From Allomuricauda sp. (lineage in GTDB: Bacteria; Bacteroidota; Bacteroidia; Flavobacteriales; Flavobacteriaceae): 64,000 nt of DNA. The stretch spans positions 248,001 to 312,000 of the forward strand of contig NZ_JACESV010000001.1 in the NCBI RefSeq assembly GCF_013911645.1, written 5' to 3'. Shown piece by piece: positions 24,260 through 33,940 of the stretch (positions are counted from its first letter, which is position 1; each line of letters starts with the position of its first letter). The notes under the pieces are model-generated. The model was not told the DNA's origin, ran no database searches, and saw only the letters and a program-made list of their open reading frames with translations. The position numbers and the translations under genes were made by a program.

Positions 24260-26197
24260 TTAGTTTTTAATGATAAACATGGACCTTCTATTGAGTTGGT
24301 GCTGCTCTTCTGAACAATCAATTCCGTTTGAGCAGTTGTTTATAAGTTGGGATTCTCCATACCCTTTGGCTGAAAGCCTATTACGATCAATTCCCTTGCT
24401 CACCAACCACTCTAGAGTGGATTTTGCCCGTCTTTCTGAAAGTACTTTGTTGTAGTTATCATCTCCTCTGGAGTCTGTGTGGGACTCTATATGGATTGCC
24501 AATTGGGGATATTTTTTCATGGCCTGTAATATTTTGGCCAATTCTACTTCTGCATCGGGTCGTATGTTGTGTTTATCAAAATCAAAATAGATGGGCTGTA
24601 GATCTAATCGGCACCCCAAATCGTTAACGGGGCAATCGGGTGGGGTAAGGGCTAGGTTTACTTGCAGCATCATGGAGCCTTCGGGGGTCATCACTACCTT
24701 TTCTTGGGGTTGGTATTCTTTTTCATCATTGGATGCCCTTACAATGTATTGGTTCTCACAATCAATGTTTTCCTCAAATTCATAGTTTCCATTTGCTTCG
24801 GTGACCTGCTGAGATACTACTTTGTTGTCTCCGTCTATAAGATATACGATTGAACCATCCAATGGTTCTCCTGTATTTTCATCGGTAATGGCTCCATATA
24901 TAACAGGATTACAGTTTTCTGTAACAAGATAGATATCATCTGAGCTACTGCCATTACTTCCTTCTCTGTTGGAAGAGAGGTATCCTGTTTTTTCTTCTTC
25001 CTTGATGATGAAACCAAAATCATCTTGATTTGAATTAATGGGTTGCCCAAGATTTTGGATTGCTTCAAAGCCTTTTTCACCATTATAAGAAGCTCTGAAA
25101 ACATCTAAGCCTCCGAGTCCTACATGACCATCACTTGAAAAGAAGAGCCTATTATTATCACTTATAAATGGAAAGGTTTCCCGTTGCTCGGTGTTAATGA
25201 TGGGCCCTAGATTAATTGGCTTTCCGTAGTTTCCATTTTCTAGAATATCCACATACCAAATATCGGATTCGCCTAAAGTCCCTTCCATGTTAGATGAGAA
25301 ATACAGTCGGTTTTCCTCTTGATTCAAAGCGGGGTGGGCCACGGAAAAGGAGTCGTCGTTGAAAGGTAATTCTTGTACATTGCCCCAGGTTCCATTATTA
25401 TTTTTAGCGGCTTTGTAAATTTTTAAGCTTACCAATCTTTTTTTGCCTCTTTTCTTTTTGCCATCAATATAATTGTTCCGTGTAAAGTAGGCGGTTTTAC
25501 CATCTTTGGTGAAAACTGCCGACGATTCATGGTAAGGAGAGTTGATGTCCCCTTCCAAGTTTTTCACATTTTTTAAATTTCCATCTTCACCAATTTCAGC
25601 TTCAAAAAGGTCCAAATAGGGGAGACCGTTCCAGTCATGTACTTTGCTGCCCTGGGTATTAATGGATGATGAAGCAAATACAATCTTATCCCCGTAAAAA
25701 GACGGACCAAAGTCCGACCCGGACATATTGGGGGTAATATTGGTTACTCTAAACATTTTGTTTTTTGAGTTGGTAAGCTCTTCAAAGGACTGCCAGCTGT
25801 TCATTTGATTTTGAGCCAAGACGGAACCGTTTGATAAGGCGATGAATTTTTCCATCATAACCTTGGATTCTTCATACTTTCCAACACTTTTAAGTGTTTG
25901 TGCAGCCCTGAAGTAATACTCTGGCTCTACTTCATCAGGGAAGTTCTCAACTAGTTTTCCGTACCATTTGTTGGCTTCTTTATATTCGCTGTTGAAATAA
26001 TAGGTATCTCCCAATTTTTCGTACACTTGTGCAGATTTGTAACCATCCTCTACTACACTCAAATAAATTTTTCGGGCATCTATATAGTCGTAGCTATCAA
26101 ATTCTTCATCCGCTTTTTTGATTTTATTCTCTTGTGCAAATGTGCTCCCGACCAATAAAAAGACTGAAAGTACATGTATAATTATTCTTCTTTTCAT
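24260..26197 (-). CDS. PorE-like OmpA family protein (TPR, PD40 propeller, regulatory domain, OmpA), copy 1
   Basis: A 645-residue envelope protein with a signal peptide. Order of domains: TPR-like repeats (about 25-140), a PD40/WD40-like beta-propeller (about 160-420, with repeated LYFSSNMEGTLGESDIWYVD-type blades), a carboxypeptidase-regulatory-like beta domain (about 430-510) and a C-terminal OmpA peptidoglycan-binding domain with HTDSRGDDNYN and LSERRAKSTLEWL. This architecture matches PorE of the type IX secretion system. It should link the outer-membrane machinery to peptidoglycan. It is last in a module after a T9SS repeat protein and PorP/SprF, 10 bases from the latter. Closely paralogous to the gene at 30996. 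Confidence 0.88.
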   Translation of the reverse strand: MKRRIIIHVLSVFLLVGSTFAQENKIKKADEEFDSYDYIDARKIYLSVVEDGYKSAQVYEKLGDTYYFNSEYKEANKWYGKLVENFPDEVEPEYYFRAAQTLKSVGKYEESKVMMEKFIALSNGSVLAQNQMNSWQSFEELTNSKNKMFRVTNITPNMSGSDFGPSFYGDKIVFASSSINTQGSKVHDWNGLPYLDLFEAEIGEDGNLKNVKNLEGDINSPYHESSAVFTKDGKTAYFTRNNYIDGKKKRGKKRLVSLKIYKAAKNNNGTWGNVQELPFNDDSFSVAHPALNQEENRLYFSSNMEGTLGESDIWYVDILENGNYGKPINLGPIINTEQRETFPFISDNNRLFFSSDGHVGLGGLDVFRASYNGEKGFEAIQNLGQPINSNQDDFGFIIKEEEKTGYLSSNREGSNGSSSDDIYLVTENCNPVIYGAITDENTGEPLDGSIVYLIDGDNKVVSQQVTEANGNYEFEENIDCENQYIVRASNDEKEYQPQEKVVMTPEGSMMLQVNLALTPPDCPVNDLGCRLDLQPIYFDFDKHNIRPDAEVELAKILQAMKKYPQLAIHIESHTDSRGDDNYNKVLSERRAKSTLEWLVSKGIDRNRLSAKGYGESQLINNCSNGIDCSEEQHQLNRRSMFIIKN

Positions 26198-26207
26198 TGT
26201 GATTGTT

Positions 26208-27164
26208 TTAAAAGAATCTTGGGTTTACTACCCTATCTGATTTGTTGAAAATGTCGAAACGAAGAAACACTTCGTAAGAACCATCGCTATATTGTTCTAT
26301 GTTGGTGGACTGGTAATCGTAGGCCACACCTGCAAAAATTGATTTTGATATTTGAAATCCGGCAAGGGCACTAAGGGAGGCACTCCATCTGTAGGAAGCC
26401 CCAACTGTAAATTTCTCATTGATCAAAAAGTTGGCGGAAAGATCCCATTGCAAGGGGGAACCACTCACATACTTTGCCATTGTGGCAGGTTTAAACTTTA
26501 AGTTTTCATTCAAATCGAACACATAACCTGTGATGAAGAAATAGTGTAAACGCTCAATGGCTATATCGTTCTTATCTACATTCTCCAAAGAGCTTTCATC
26601 ATAGTGTTTGGAATTTAGAAAGTTGGGAACGGATAATCCAGCGTAAAATCTATCGGTATTTAGGTAAAGTCCTGCTCCAATTTGGGGTTGCAGTTTGTTG
26701 TCCACATTTGTTTGAAAATAGGCGTCGGTTTCATCATAGATGTTCAATCTGCTGTAATCCACATCCAGCATATCCAATCCGGCCTTCAGTCCAAATGACA
26801 ACTTACTGGCATTGGATAGAAATACCGAATACGAATAGTCCACAACCACATTGGATTCCATTGCCGGGCCAATCCTGTCGTGAACGATGGACAGCCCAAG
26901 TCCCATATTATCATATAATCCAATAGGGGAGTTTACCGTAAATGTGCCTGTTTCAGGAGAGCCCTCTAAGCTTACCCATTGTGTTCGTCCCAGCAGACCA
27001 AAACTTAACACTCCCCTGTTTCCTGCATAAGCGGGATTCACAACTTGGGTATTGTACATATATTGTGTGTATTGAGGGTCTTGTTGCGCCGTACAGGTGT
27101 ATAGGGCGAATAAAAACACTGATAATGATAAGCAGTAGTTTTTATATGTTTTAAGATGTATCAT
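26208..27164 (-). CDS. PorP/SprF family type IX secretion system membrane protein, copy 1
   Basis: A 318-residue outer-membrane beta-barrel with a signal peptide and the family start QQDPQYTQYMYNTQVVNPAY. PorP/SprF proteins are needed for secretion and surface attachment of T9SS substrates with type B C-terminal domains, such as the adhesin SprB. It lies between such a substrate (upstream) and a PorE-like protein (downstream), so it is probably the dedicated partner of the 1001-residue repeat protein. The last residue is phenylalanine (NPRFF), typical of outer-membrane barrels. Confidence 0.9.
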   Translation of the reverse strand: MIHLKTYKNYCLSLSVFLFALYTCTAQQDPQYTQYMYNTQVVNPAYAGNRGVLSFGLLGRTQWVSLEGSPETGTFTVNSPIGLYDNMGLGLSIVHDRIGPAMESNVVVDYSYSVFLSNASKLSFGLKAGLDMLDVDYSRLNIYDETDAYFQTNVDNKLQPQIGAGLYLNTDRFYAGLSVPNFLNSKHYDESSLENVDKNDIAIERLHYFFITGYVFDLNENLKFKPATMAKYVSGSPLQWDLSANFLINEKFTVGASYRWSASLSALAGFQISKSIFAGVAYDYQSTNIEQYSDGSYEVFLRFDIFNKSDRVVNPRFF

Positions 27165-27211
27165 CCTTGCTATATATTCTTGGTTCTTTATTACTTAATT
27201 GTTTGGTTATA

Positions 27212-30200
27212 TTAGTTCCTGTTGATGTAGAGGTATCCAGAGTAGCTTTCTTCACCAGGGTTGTCTTCACTTGTAAATGTCAATATGTAGAAATAGGTGC
27301 CACTTGGAAGTTTTCTTTCTTCCTGTAGTGTTGCTCTTCCTTCGGAAATACCATGGAACAGGTTGTTCTCTTGCCCATAACTATCTGTTTGATACACCAA
27401 TACGCCCCAGCGATTAAAAATCTTCACATTATTATCAGGGTAATTTTCAATGCCTTGTATTCTGAAGAAATCATTTGAACCATCACCATTTGGCGTTATC
27501 CCGTTGAAGATTTCGAAACCAGGCCCTCCAGTAAATTCACAGAAGTTGGACACGTTTGTTGCTGTTGCATCATTTTCTAGATAGCTATCATCGTCGGAGT
27601 CATCGAAAACAGCATCTGTGGAGCCAACTAAATCTGCGGTTACCTGAGCTTGGTTATAAATAATTGTGCTTTCTATATCTTCTTGGGTCAAATTATAGGT
27701 CGCTGTAAATAACCACTCTTCCCCTGGTTGAAGAATACCATCTTGAGTTTCTTCATCATTAACAAGTCCATTTACTTCCCCTCCCAAAAGTTCATCGCTC
27801 AATACTATATTTTCCAGATCGATGCTTCCGGTATTGATTACGGTAAAACTGTAATTGATACTGTCATCACATCCGTCAAAGTCGGTATCTTCACCTGCTG
27901 CATCTTTTATTATGGCTATCCCAAACAATGGTGTTCCATCACTAGGACATGCATCATCTGGTACAGGTGTTCTGGTGGGCTCGTCCTCGTCAAGGCTATC
28001 ATTGTCCGATAGATCAAACACAGGTATATTCAAGCCTACGGGTTGACCGCTCACGGTGGCTTGGTTTATCACGGAGCCATTGTCAATATCCTCTTGGGTG
28101 ATAACGTACAGGGCTTCGTAGATCCATGTCTCTCCAGAAGAAAGTATACCATCGTTGCCCTCGTCTGTTCCTTCAACAGGGCCAGGGATTTCACCACCGA
28201 AGAGGTCGTCCTCCAATGTGATCTGCTCGAGGTCTGCACTGCCCGCATTGGTAACGGTGAAAGTGTAGCGTATGCTGTCGATACAACCATCTTGATCAAG
28301 ATCTACAAGCTCGGCCTCTTTGATCATCCCCATATCTGCAGAACCATTGGGGCACACATCATCCGGTACAGGGGTTCTGGTGGGTTCATCCTCATCAAGG
28401 CTATCATTGTCCGATAGGTCGGATACCATAAAATCTTGTTCTATGGGATAACCGCTCACGGTGGCCTGGTTTATGACGGAGCCATTGTCAACATCTTGTT
28501 GGGTGATTCCATAGAGGGCTTCGTAGGTCCATGTTTCTCCAGAGGACAGTATGCCGTCGTTGCCCTCGTCCGTTCCTTCAACAGGGCCAGGGATTTCGCC
28601 ACCGAAGAGGTCGTCCTCCAATGTGATGTGCTCCAGGTCTGTATTACCAGTATTGGTTACGGTGAAAGTGTATAGAATACTATCGAAGCAGCCATCCCCG
28701 GTAATATCCACAAGTACACCCTCTTTGATCATTGCGATTGAAGAATCTTGGCAAAAAGAAAGATCAATTACCGTAGGGTCGTCTTCGAGCACACTGTCAT
28801 CATCAGAAATGTCAAAAACTAGACCTTGCACTCCTACTGCATCGGCATATACTTCGGCCTGGTTTACCACTTGCCCATTGTCAATGTCTGCTTGGGTAGT
28901 ATTGTAGGCGGCACTATAGGTCCATACCTCATCAAGGTCAAGCAAACCATCGTTGTTGTCATCGCCTATATATGGCCCTGGAATTTCGCCTCCCAACATG
29001 GGGTCGGTAAGGAGTATGTCTTCCAACACCACGGCCCCTTGGTTGGTCACCGTGAATGTATATAGAATAAGGTTGCACCCTGGATTTCCTTCAATGCCAT
29101 CTAGGGCAGCGCCGGTTTTGACTACTGCAATATCTGGTACACAAAAAGAAAGGTCAATTACCGTGGGGTCGTCTTCCAACACACTATTGTCATCCGAAAG
29201 GTCTTCAACTACAACACCTAGCATTCCCTGTACATTGGAACTGACATTGGCTTGGTTCACCACTTGTCCATTTACTATATCTACTTCCGTAGTATTGTAT
29301 GCAGCGCTATAATTCCATATTTCTCCGGGATCCAATAAATTGTTGTTATTATCATCCCCAGAATCTGGCCCGGGGATAACCCCTCCCAACATAGGATCGT
29401 TAAGTACGATATGCTCCAATATTTCAGGTCCTTCATTGGTTACTGTGAAGGTGTATAGTATTAAGTTGCACCCAGGACCGCCTTCAAGGCCATCCAATGG
29501 ATTACCAACCTTGATTAAGCCTATTTCTGCATGACAGTGGGAAAGATCGACCACTGTGGGGTCATCTTCCAACTCACTATCATCGTCGGAGAGGTCGCTT
29601 ACAGTTACCCCGGGCTGTCCTTGAACATCTGCTGTTACAGTTGCCTGGTTAACTACCTGCCCATTGTCAATATCTGCTTGGGTTATCGTATAATCAAAAG
29701 TATAGGTCCATGCTTCTCCAGGACTCATTACACCATCGTTTCCAATGTCATCCCCTGGATTTGGACCGGGTATTGGTTGACCGTTGTTGAGCAGTGGGTC
29801 TATGAGCTCAACATTTTCCAATACTTCTCCATTATTACTTTCATTTATGACCCTAAATCCATAACTTATTTCTGTACACCCCCCTATATTTCCTTCGGAA
29901 TTCATTGTTAAGCCTGTTTTTCTAAGAGAGATTCCTGGTACATAAATATTGTTTACCTCATTGGGTACAATGTGGGTGTCCCCAACTACCGATAAATTAT
30001 TGATTTTGGAATGATTATTGGCCAGAACACACGTTGTGCCACACATAAAGAAGAGAGAACAAGTGAAAATGATAAACTTTGCTCTTAAACGGGTAATTAT
30101 GTTTGTTATATGAAGATTATAGTTTTTAGATATACTATCAGGAGTTAGAAAAATAAAAAAGGGGAGAAACCAAATCAAGTATTTTATGATTTGCGGGCAG

Positions 30201-30217
30201 GGTTTGGTATTGGCCAT
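27212..30217 (-). CDS. T9SS surface repeat protein with gliding-motility C-terminal domain, 1001 residues
   Basis: The protein begins with hydrophobic segments and a probable signal region, followed by about six DUF11/DUF7507-like beta-sandwich repeats of about 130 residues. Each has YTFTVTNxG, LGGEIPGP, GETWTYEA, DNGQVVNQA and LSDDDSxxEDDPT. Asp-rich motifs such as DLDQDGCID suggest calcium binding. The C-terminal 90 residues (GITPNGDGSNDFFRIQ to the end) match the gliding-motility-associated type B T9SS sorting domain. The protein should be exported by T9SS and held on the surface with help from the adjacent PorP/SprF. The N-terminus is unusually long before the first repeat, so a later start is possible. 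Confidence 0.88.
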   Translation of the reverse strand: MANTKPCPQIIKYLIWFLPFFIFLTPDSISKNYNLHITNIITRLRAKFIIFTCSLFFMCGTTCVLANNHSKINNLSVVGDTHIVPNEVNNIYVPGISLRKTGLTMNSEGNIGGCTEISYGFRVINESNNGEVLENVELIDPLLNNGQPIPGPNPGDDIGNDGVMSPGEAWTYTFDYTITQADIDNGQVVNQATVTADVQGQPGVTVSDLSDDDSELEDDPTVVDLSHCHAEIGLIKVGNPLDGLEGGPGCNLILYTFTVTNEGPEILEHIVLNDPMLGGVIPGPDSGDDNNNNLLDPGEIWNYSAAYNTTEVDIVNGQVVNQANVSSNVQGMLGVVVEDLSDDNSVLEDDPTVIDLSFCVPDIAVVKTGAALDGIEGNPGCNLILYTFTVTNQGAVVLEDILLTDPMLGGEIPGPYIGDDNNDGLLDLDEVWTYSAAYNTTQADIDNGQVVNQAEVYADAVGVQGLVFDISDDDSVLEDDPTVIDLSFCQDSSIAMIKEGVLVDITGDGCFDSILYTFTVTNTGNTDLEHITLEDDLFGGEIPGPVEGTDEGNDGILSSGETWTYEALYGITQQDVDNGSVINQATVSGYPIEQDFMVSDLSDNDSLDEDEPTRTPVPDDVCPNGSADMGMIKEAELVDLDQDGCIDSIRYTFTVTNAGSADLEQITLEDDLFGGEIPGPVEGTDEGNDGILSSGETWIYEALYVITQEDIDNGSVINQATVSGQPVGLNIPVFDLSDNDSLDEDEPTRTPVPDDACPSDGTPLFGIAIIKDAAGEDTDFDGCDDSINYSFTVINTGSIDLENIVLSDELLGGEVNGLVNDEETQDGILQPGEEWLFTATYNLTQEDIESTIIYNQAQVTADLVGSTDAVFDDSDDDSYLENDATATNVSNFCEFTGGPGFEIFNGITPNGDGSNDFFRIQGIENYPDNNVKIFNRWGVLVYQTDSYGQENNLFHGISEGRATLQEERKLPSGTYFYILTFTSEDNPGEESYSGYLYINRN

Positions 30218-30354
30218 GGTTATTAAGTTAATTTATAATTTGCGATATTATGGAATTGGAAAATCAACAGAGGGTCTAATTGATAGATGCTGGTTATGGG
30301 TTGATGGATACCTATTTTGAGTTGACGGAGTTTATAGGTACAAGCGAAAATTTT

Positions 30355-30994
30355 CAAATGTCAAGCTCATGTTCAAGTATCAAGTTCAAGTATCAAGTTC
30401 AAGTTCAAGAGCCAAGACTTTGGAGTTATGAGTTATGAGTTCGGAGTTACAAAGTTATTGGGTTATTGAGTTACTGCCTTCTGCAAACTGCAACTGACTT
30501 CGTGCTTCGAGCATCAGATATCCGACTCCCAACAAGTTCAAGCACAAGCATCAAGTTCAAGAACAATTGTCCCCTTGAGGGGACTTTAGGGGTGTTTTTT
30601 CTGGAGTGGACACGAATTTCACGAATTTGCAAGAACAGATATGTTTATTAACTTCTAGCTTCGTACATCAAGCACAAACTTAAGTGTCAAGTTCAATAAC
30701 AAAGAGAAAAGAGCCAAGACTTTGGAGTTATGGGTTATGAGTTCGGAGTTACAAAGTTATTGGGTTATTGAGTTACTGCCTTCTGCAAACTGCAACTGAC
30801 TTCGTGCTTCGAGCATCAGACATCCGACTCCCAACAAGTTCAAACGCAAGCATCAAGTCCAAAAACAAGAGTTACTGCAAACTGCAACTGCCGACTGCAT
30901 ACTGCGTACTTCCGACCTCGGACGTTTCGACTGCGCTACGTGACACTTCGGACTTCGTGCTTTCGACATCACTTCTGGCTTCAAAAGATGGCAG
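30355..30994. repeat. Intergenic repeat region B, copy of region A
   Basis: Holds the same sentence-like repeats as 23640-24258, in the same orientation and in the same place relative to a PorE-like gene. The blocks CCCCTTGAGGGGACTTTAGG, GACACGAATTTCACG and AGATATGTTTATTAACTTCT are shared. The similarity runs on into the 3' end of the PorE-like genes. No gene called. Confidence 0.75.
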
Positions 30995-30995
30995 T

Positions 30996-32942
30996 TTAGT
31001 TTTTAATGATGAACATGGACCTTCTATTGAGTTGGTGCTGCTCTTCTGAACAGTTTACCCCATTGGAACACTCGTTCAACAATTGTGTTTCTCCATAACC
31101 TTTGGCCGATAGTCTGCTACGGTCAATCCCCTTTTTAACGAGCCAATTCAATGTGGCTTGGGCACGCCTTTCAGATAATCTTAGGTTAAACCCATCGCTT
31201 GATCTGGAATCGGTATGGGATTCAATATGAATGGAAAGTTCCGGATATTGTTTCATGGCCTGTAAAATTTTGGCCAGTTCCACTTCAGAATCGGGACGAA
31301 TGGTATACTTCCCATAGTCAAAATATATGGGTTCAAGAGTAAGCCTGCATCCCAAATCATCAACAGGACACTCGGGCGGTGTGAGCTCCAAGTCCATTTG
31401 GATGGTATGGGAACCTCTGGGGGTCACAGTATCTTTATCTTTTGTCGCATAATCTTTATATGCTGCATGCACCGTATATTTTTTACTACAATCCACAACA
31501 CCTTTAAACACATAGTTGCCACTCTCATCGGTTGTTGTTTCGGTTATTACGTTTTTGTTCTTGTTCATTAGTTTTACAGTGGCACCGACCAAGGTTTTTC
31601 CTGTTTTGGAGTCGGAAATGGCCCCTTGGATGACCATGATACCACAGCTTTCCCAAACTCGGTAAATATCGTCGGAACTGCTGCCGCCGTCTCCATCCCG
31701 GTTTGAGGCCAGATAGCCGATTTTTTTCTCTTCATCCAGAATAAATCCAAAATCGTCCTTATTGGAGTTTATGGGTTTTTTTAGATTGGTTGCTTCCTTA
31801 AATTCGCCATTGGGTTCCAAGGATATAACAAAAATATCGAGACCGCCAAGACCAAGGTGACCATCACTCGAAAAGTATAGGTTGTTATTTTTGCCTATAA
31901 AGGGAAAACCCTCTCGTGTTTCCGTATTTATTTCTGGGCCTAAATTAACAGGTGTACCATAGGTTCCATCTTCCAAAATATCCACGTACCAAATATCGGA
32001 ATCTCCATGAGTGCCTTCCATATCGGAAGAAAAGTACAGGCGCTTTTCATCTGGACTCAGGGCTGGGTGCGCTGCGGAATAGGAATCGTTGTTAAAGGGG
32101 AGTTCTTCTATATTTTTCCAAGTTCCATCTTCCGTTTTGGTGGCCTTAAAAATTTTTAGGCTGATAAGCTTTTTTCGGCTTTTCTTTTTTCGTCCATCAT
32201 AATAATTGTTTCGGGTGAAGTAAACCGTTTTTCCATCTTTGGTAAATACCGCGTTCGACTCATGATAAGGGGTGTTGATTTCTCCTTTAAGAGGTTGAGG
32301 GTTTGATAACCTCCAATCTTCGTCAATATCTGCCTCAAAAAGGTCAAGATAGGGTAGACCGGTCCAATTGTGTATTTTGTCGCCCTCTGTGTTGCTGGAT
32401 GATGAGGCATAAACAATCTTATCACCATAAAAAGAGGGGGCAAAGTCGGAACTGGTCAAGAGGCCTGTTATATTGTCCACTTCGTAAGTACTGGACTTAA
32501 TCCCGACCAAACTGTCCAAGGCAGGATAATCTTTCATGAAGTTCTTCGCAATTTCCGTGTTGGCGGACAAGCCTGCGAACTTGCCCATCATTTTTTTGGA
32601 CGTTTGGTATTCTCCAATACTTTTAAAGCTTTGTGAAGCACGATAATAATAGATTGGGTCAACATCGTTGGGATGTTTTTCCATAAGCCGTTTGTACCAT
32701 ATAACGGCTTCTGCATACTCGCTATTGAAGTAATAGGTATCCCCTAATTTTTTTAAAACTTGTGGGGATTCATAGCCATCATTCACAATATTTAAATAAA
32801 TCTCCCTTGCATCTATATAATTATAGGCGTCAAAATCCTCGTTGGCTTTTTTAACGACACTTTTTTGGGCATGTATGGTTGATACCATTAAAACTGCCAT
32901 TAAAATCTTTAGAATAGTTTTTGGGTACATGGATTGTTGCAT
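30996..32942 (-). CDS. PorE-like OmpA family protein, copy 2
   Basis: A 648-residue paralogue of the gene at 24260 with the same domain order: TPR-like region, PD40 propeller (LYFSSDMEGTHGDSDIWYVD), regulatory beta domain (GAISDSKTGKTLVGATVKL) and OmpA-like domain (HTDSRSSDGFN, LSERRAQATLNWL). The role is likewise probable anchoring of a T9SS surface complex to peptidoglycan. The start is one base from the PorP/SprF stop region, so the two are tightly coupled. The last 15-20 codons and the downstream DNA are nearly identical to copy 1, showing recent shared origin or conversion, while the middle has diverged. Confidence 0.88.
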   Translation of the reverse strand: MQQSMYPKTILKILMAVLMVSTIHAQKSVVKKANEDFDAYNYIDAREIYLNIVNDGYESPQVLKKLGDTYYFNSEYAEAVIWYKRLMEKHPNDVDPIYYYRASQSFKSIGEYQTSKKMMGKFAGLSANTEIAKNFMKDYPALDSLVGIKSSTYEVDNITGLLTSSDFAPSFYGDKIVYASSSSNTEGDKIHNWTGLPYLDLFEADIDEDWRLSNPQPLKGEINTPYHESNAVFTKDGKTVYFTRNNYYDGRKKKSRKKLISLKIFKATKTEDGTWKNIEELPFNNDSYSAAHPALSPDEKRLYFSSDMEGTHGDSDIWYVDILEDGTYGTPVNLGPEINTETREGFPFIGKNNNLYFSSDGHLGLGGLDIFVISLEPNGEFKEATNLKKPINSNKDDFGFILDEEKKIGYLASNRDGDGGSSSDDIYRVWESCGIMVIQGAISDSKTGKTLVGATVKLMNKNKNVITETTTDESGNYVFKGVVDCSKKYTVHAAYKDYATKDKDTVTPRGSHTIQMDLELTPPECPVDDLGCRLTLEPIYFDYGKYTIRPDSEVELAKILQAMKQYPELSIHIESHTDSRSSDGFNLRLSERRAQATLNWLVKKGIDRSRLSAKGYGETQLLNECSNGVNCSEEQHQLNRRSMFIIKN

Positions 32943-33917
32943 TTAAAAGAATCTTGGGGTTAGGACCTTGTCCAGTCTATTTAGTATATCAAAGCGAATC
33001 ACGGCTTCATAAGAGCCATTGTTGTAATCCTTTATTGTAGTTGAATCATAGTCATAAGCCAATCCGATAAATATGGATTGAGATATTTGAAACCCCGCCA
33101 AGGCACTGATGGAGGAATTCCACCGATAGGACGCCCCGAGGGTAATTTTTTCATTGATCAAAAAGTTGGCGGACACATCCCATTGAAACGGCGCTCCGCT
33201 TACAAACTTGGTCAAGCCTGCAGGTTTGAACTTTAGGTTGGGACCAAGGTCAAACACATATCCTGTTATAAAAAAATAGTGCAAACGCTCTATGGCTATG
33301 CTCTCCAATTCTTCATTCTCCAACGAGGATTCGTCAAAATGTTTGGAATTAAGAAAGTTAGGAACCGAAAAACCTGCATAAAACTTTTGGGTGTGATAAT
33401 ATAATCCGGCTCCAATTTGGGGTTGAATTTTGTTATCCACCGTATTCTGGAAATGTGGGTCATAGGGATTATGAATGGTTAATTTACTATAATCAATATC
33501 CAATACATCCATTCCAGCCTTTAAACCAAAAGATAGTTTGCTCACATCATGCCGGTCAAGATGAATGGAATACGAATAATCCACATTGGCATTGGATTCG
33601 GTAGCCGGACCTATCTGATCATACACAATGGATAGCCCAAGCCCCATATTGTCCAATGATCCTATGGGTGAACTTACGGTAAGTGTACCGGTTCGCGGAG
33701 CCCCATCTATATCTACCCATTGCATACGTCCCAAAATCCCAAAACTCAACATTTCCCTGGATCCTGTGTATGCAGGGTTCACAATTTGGGTGTTATATAA
33801 GTATTGGGTGTATTGCGGGTCTTGTTGGGCATAAGTTGTATGAATGCAGGAAATAACAAGCATCGTTAATAACCAATAGAACTTTTTGTTTAACTGTGAC
33901 TTATTTTTGAGCTTCAT
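32943..33917 (-). CDS. PorP/SprF family type IX secretion system membrane protein, copy 2
   Basis: A 324-residue outer-membrane barrel, paralogue of the gene at 26208, with signal peptide and QQDPQYTQYLYNTQIVNPAY. It ends in TPRFF. Its place between the 2450-residue surface protein and the PorE-like gene suggests it serves that substrate. The stop codon abuts the next gene and the start is 23 bases from the giant gene, so all three are likely one transcript. Divergence from copy 1 throughout fits specialisation to different substrates. Confidence 0.9.
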   Translation of the reverse strand: MKLKNKSQLNKKFYWLLTMLVISCIHTTYAQQDPQYTQYLYNTQIVNPAYTGSREMLSFGILGRMQWVDIDGAPRTGTLTVSSPIGSLDNMGLGLSIVYDQIGPATESNANVDYSYSIHLDRHDVSKLSFGLKAGMDVLDIDYSKLTIHNPYDPHFQNTVDNKIQPQIGAGLYYHTQKFYAGFSVPNFLNSKHFDESSLENEELESIAIERLHYFFITGYVFDLGPNLKFKPAGLTKFVSGAPFQWDVSANFLINEKITLGASYRWNSSISALAGFQISQSIFIGLAYDYDSTTIKDYNNGSYEAVIRFDILNRLDKVLTPRFF

Positions 33918-33940
33918 TTTATGTGTTGGTATATTTTCAG

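Noticed and set aside
23658..24270. Short plus-strand frames in the repeat regions near 23.7-24.3 and 30.5-31.0 kb
   Set aside because: They follow the degenerate repeat DNA in both copies, with no conserved starts and unlikely composition.
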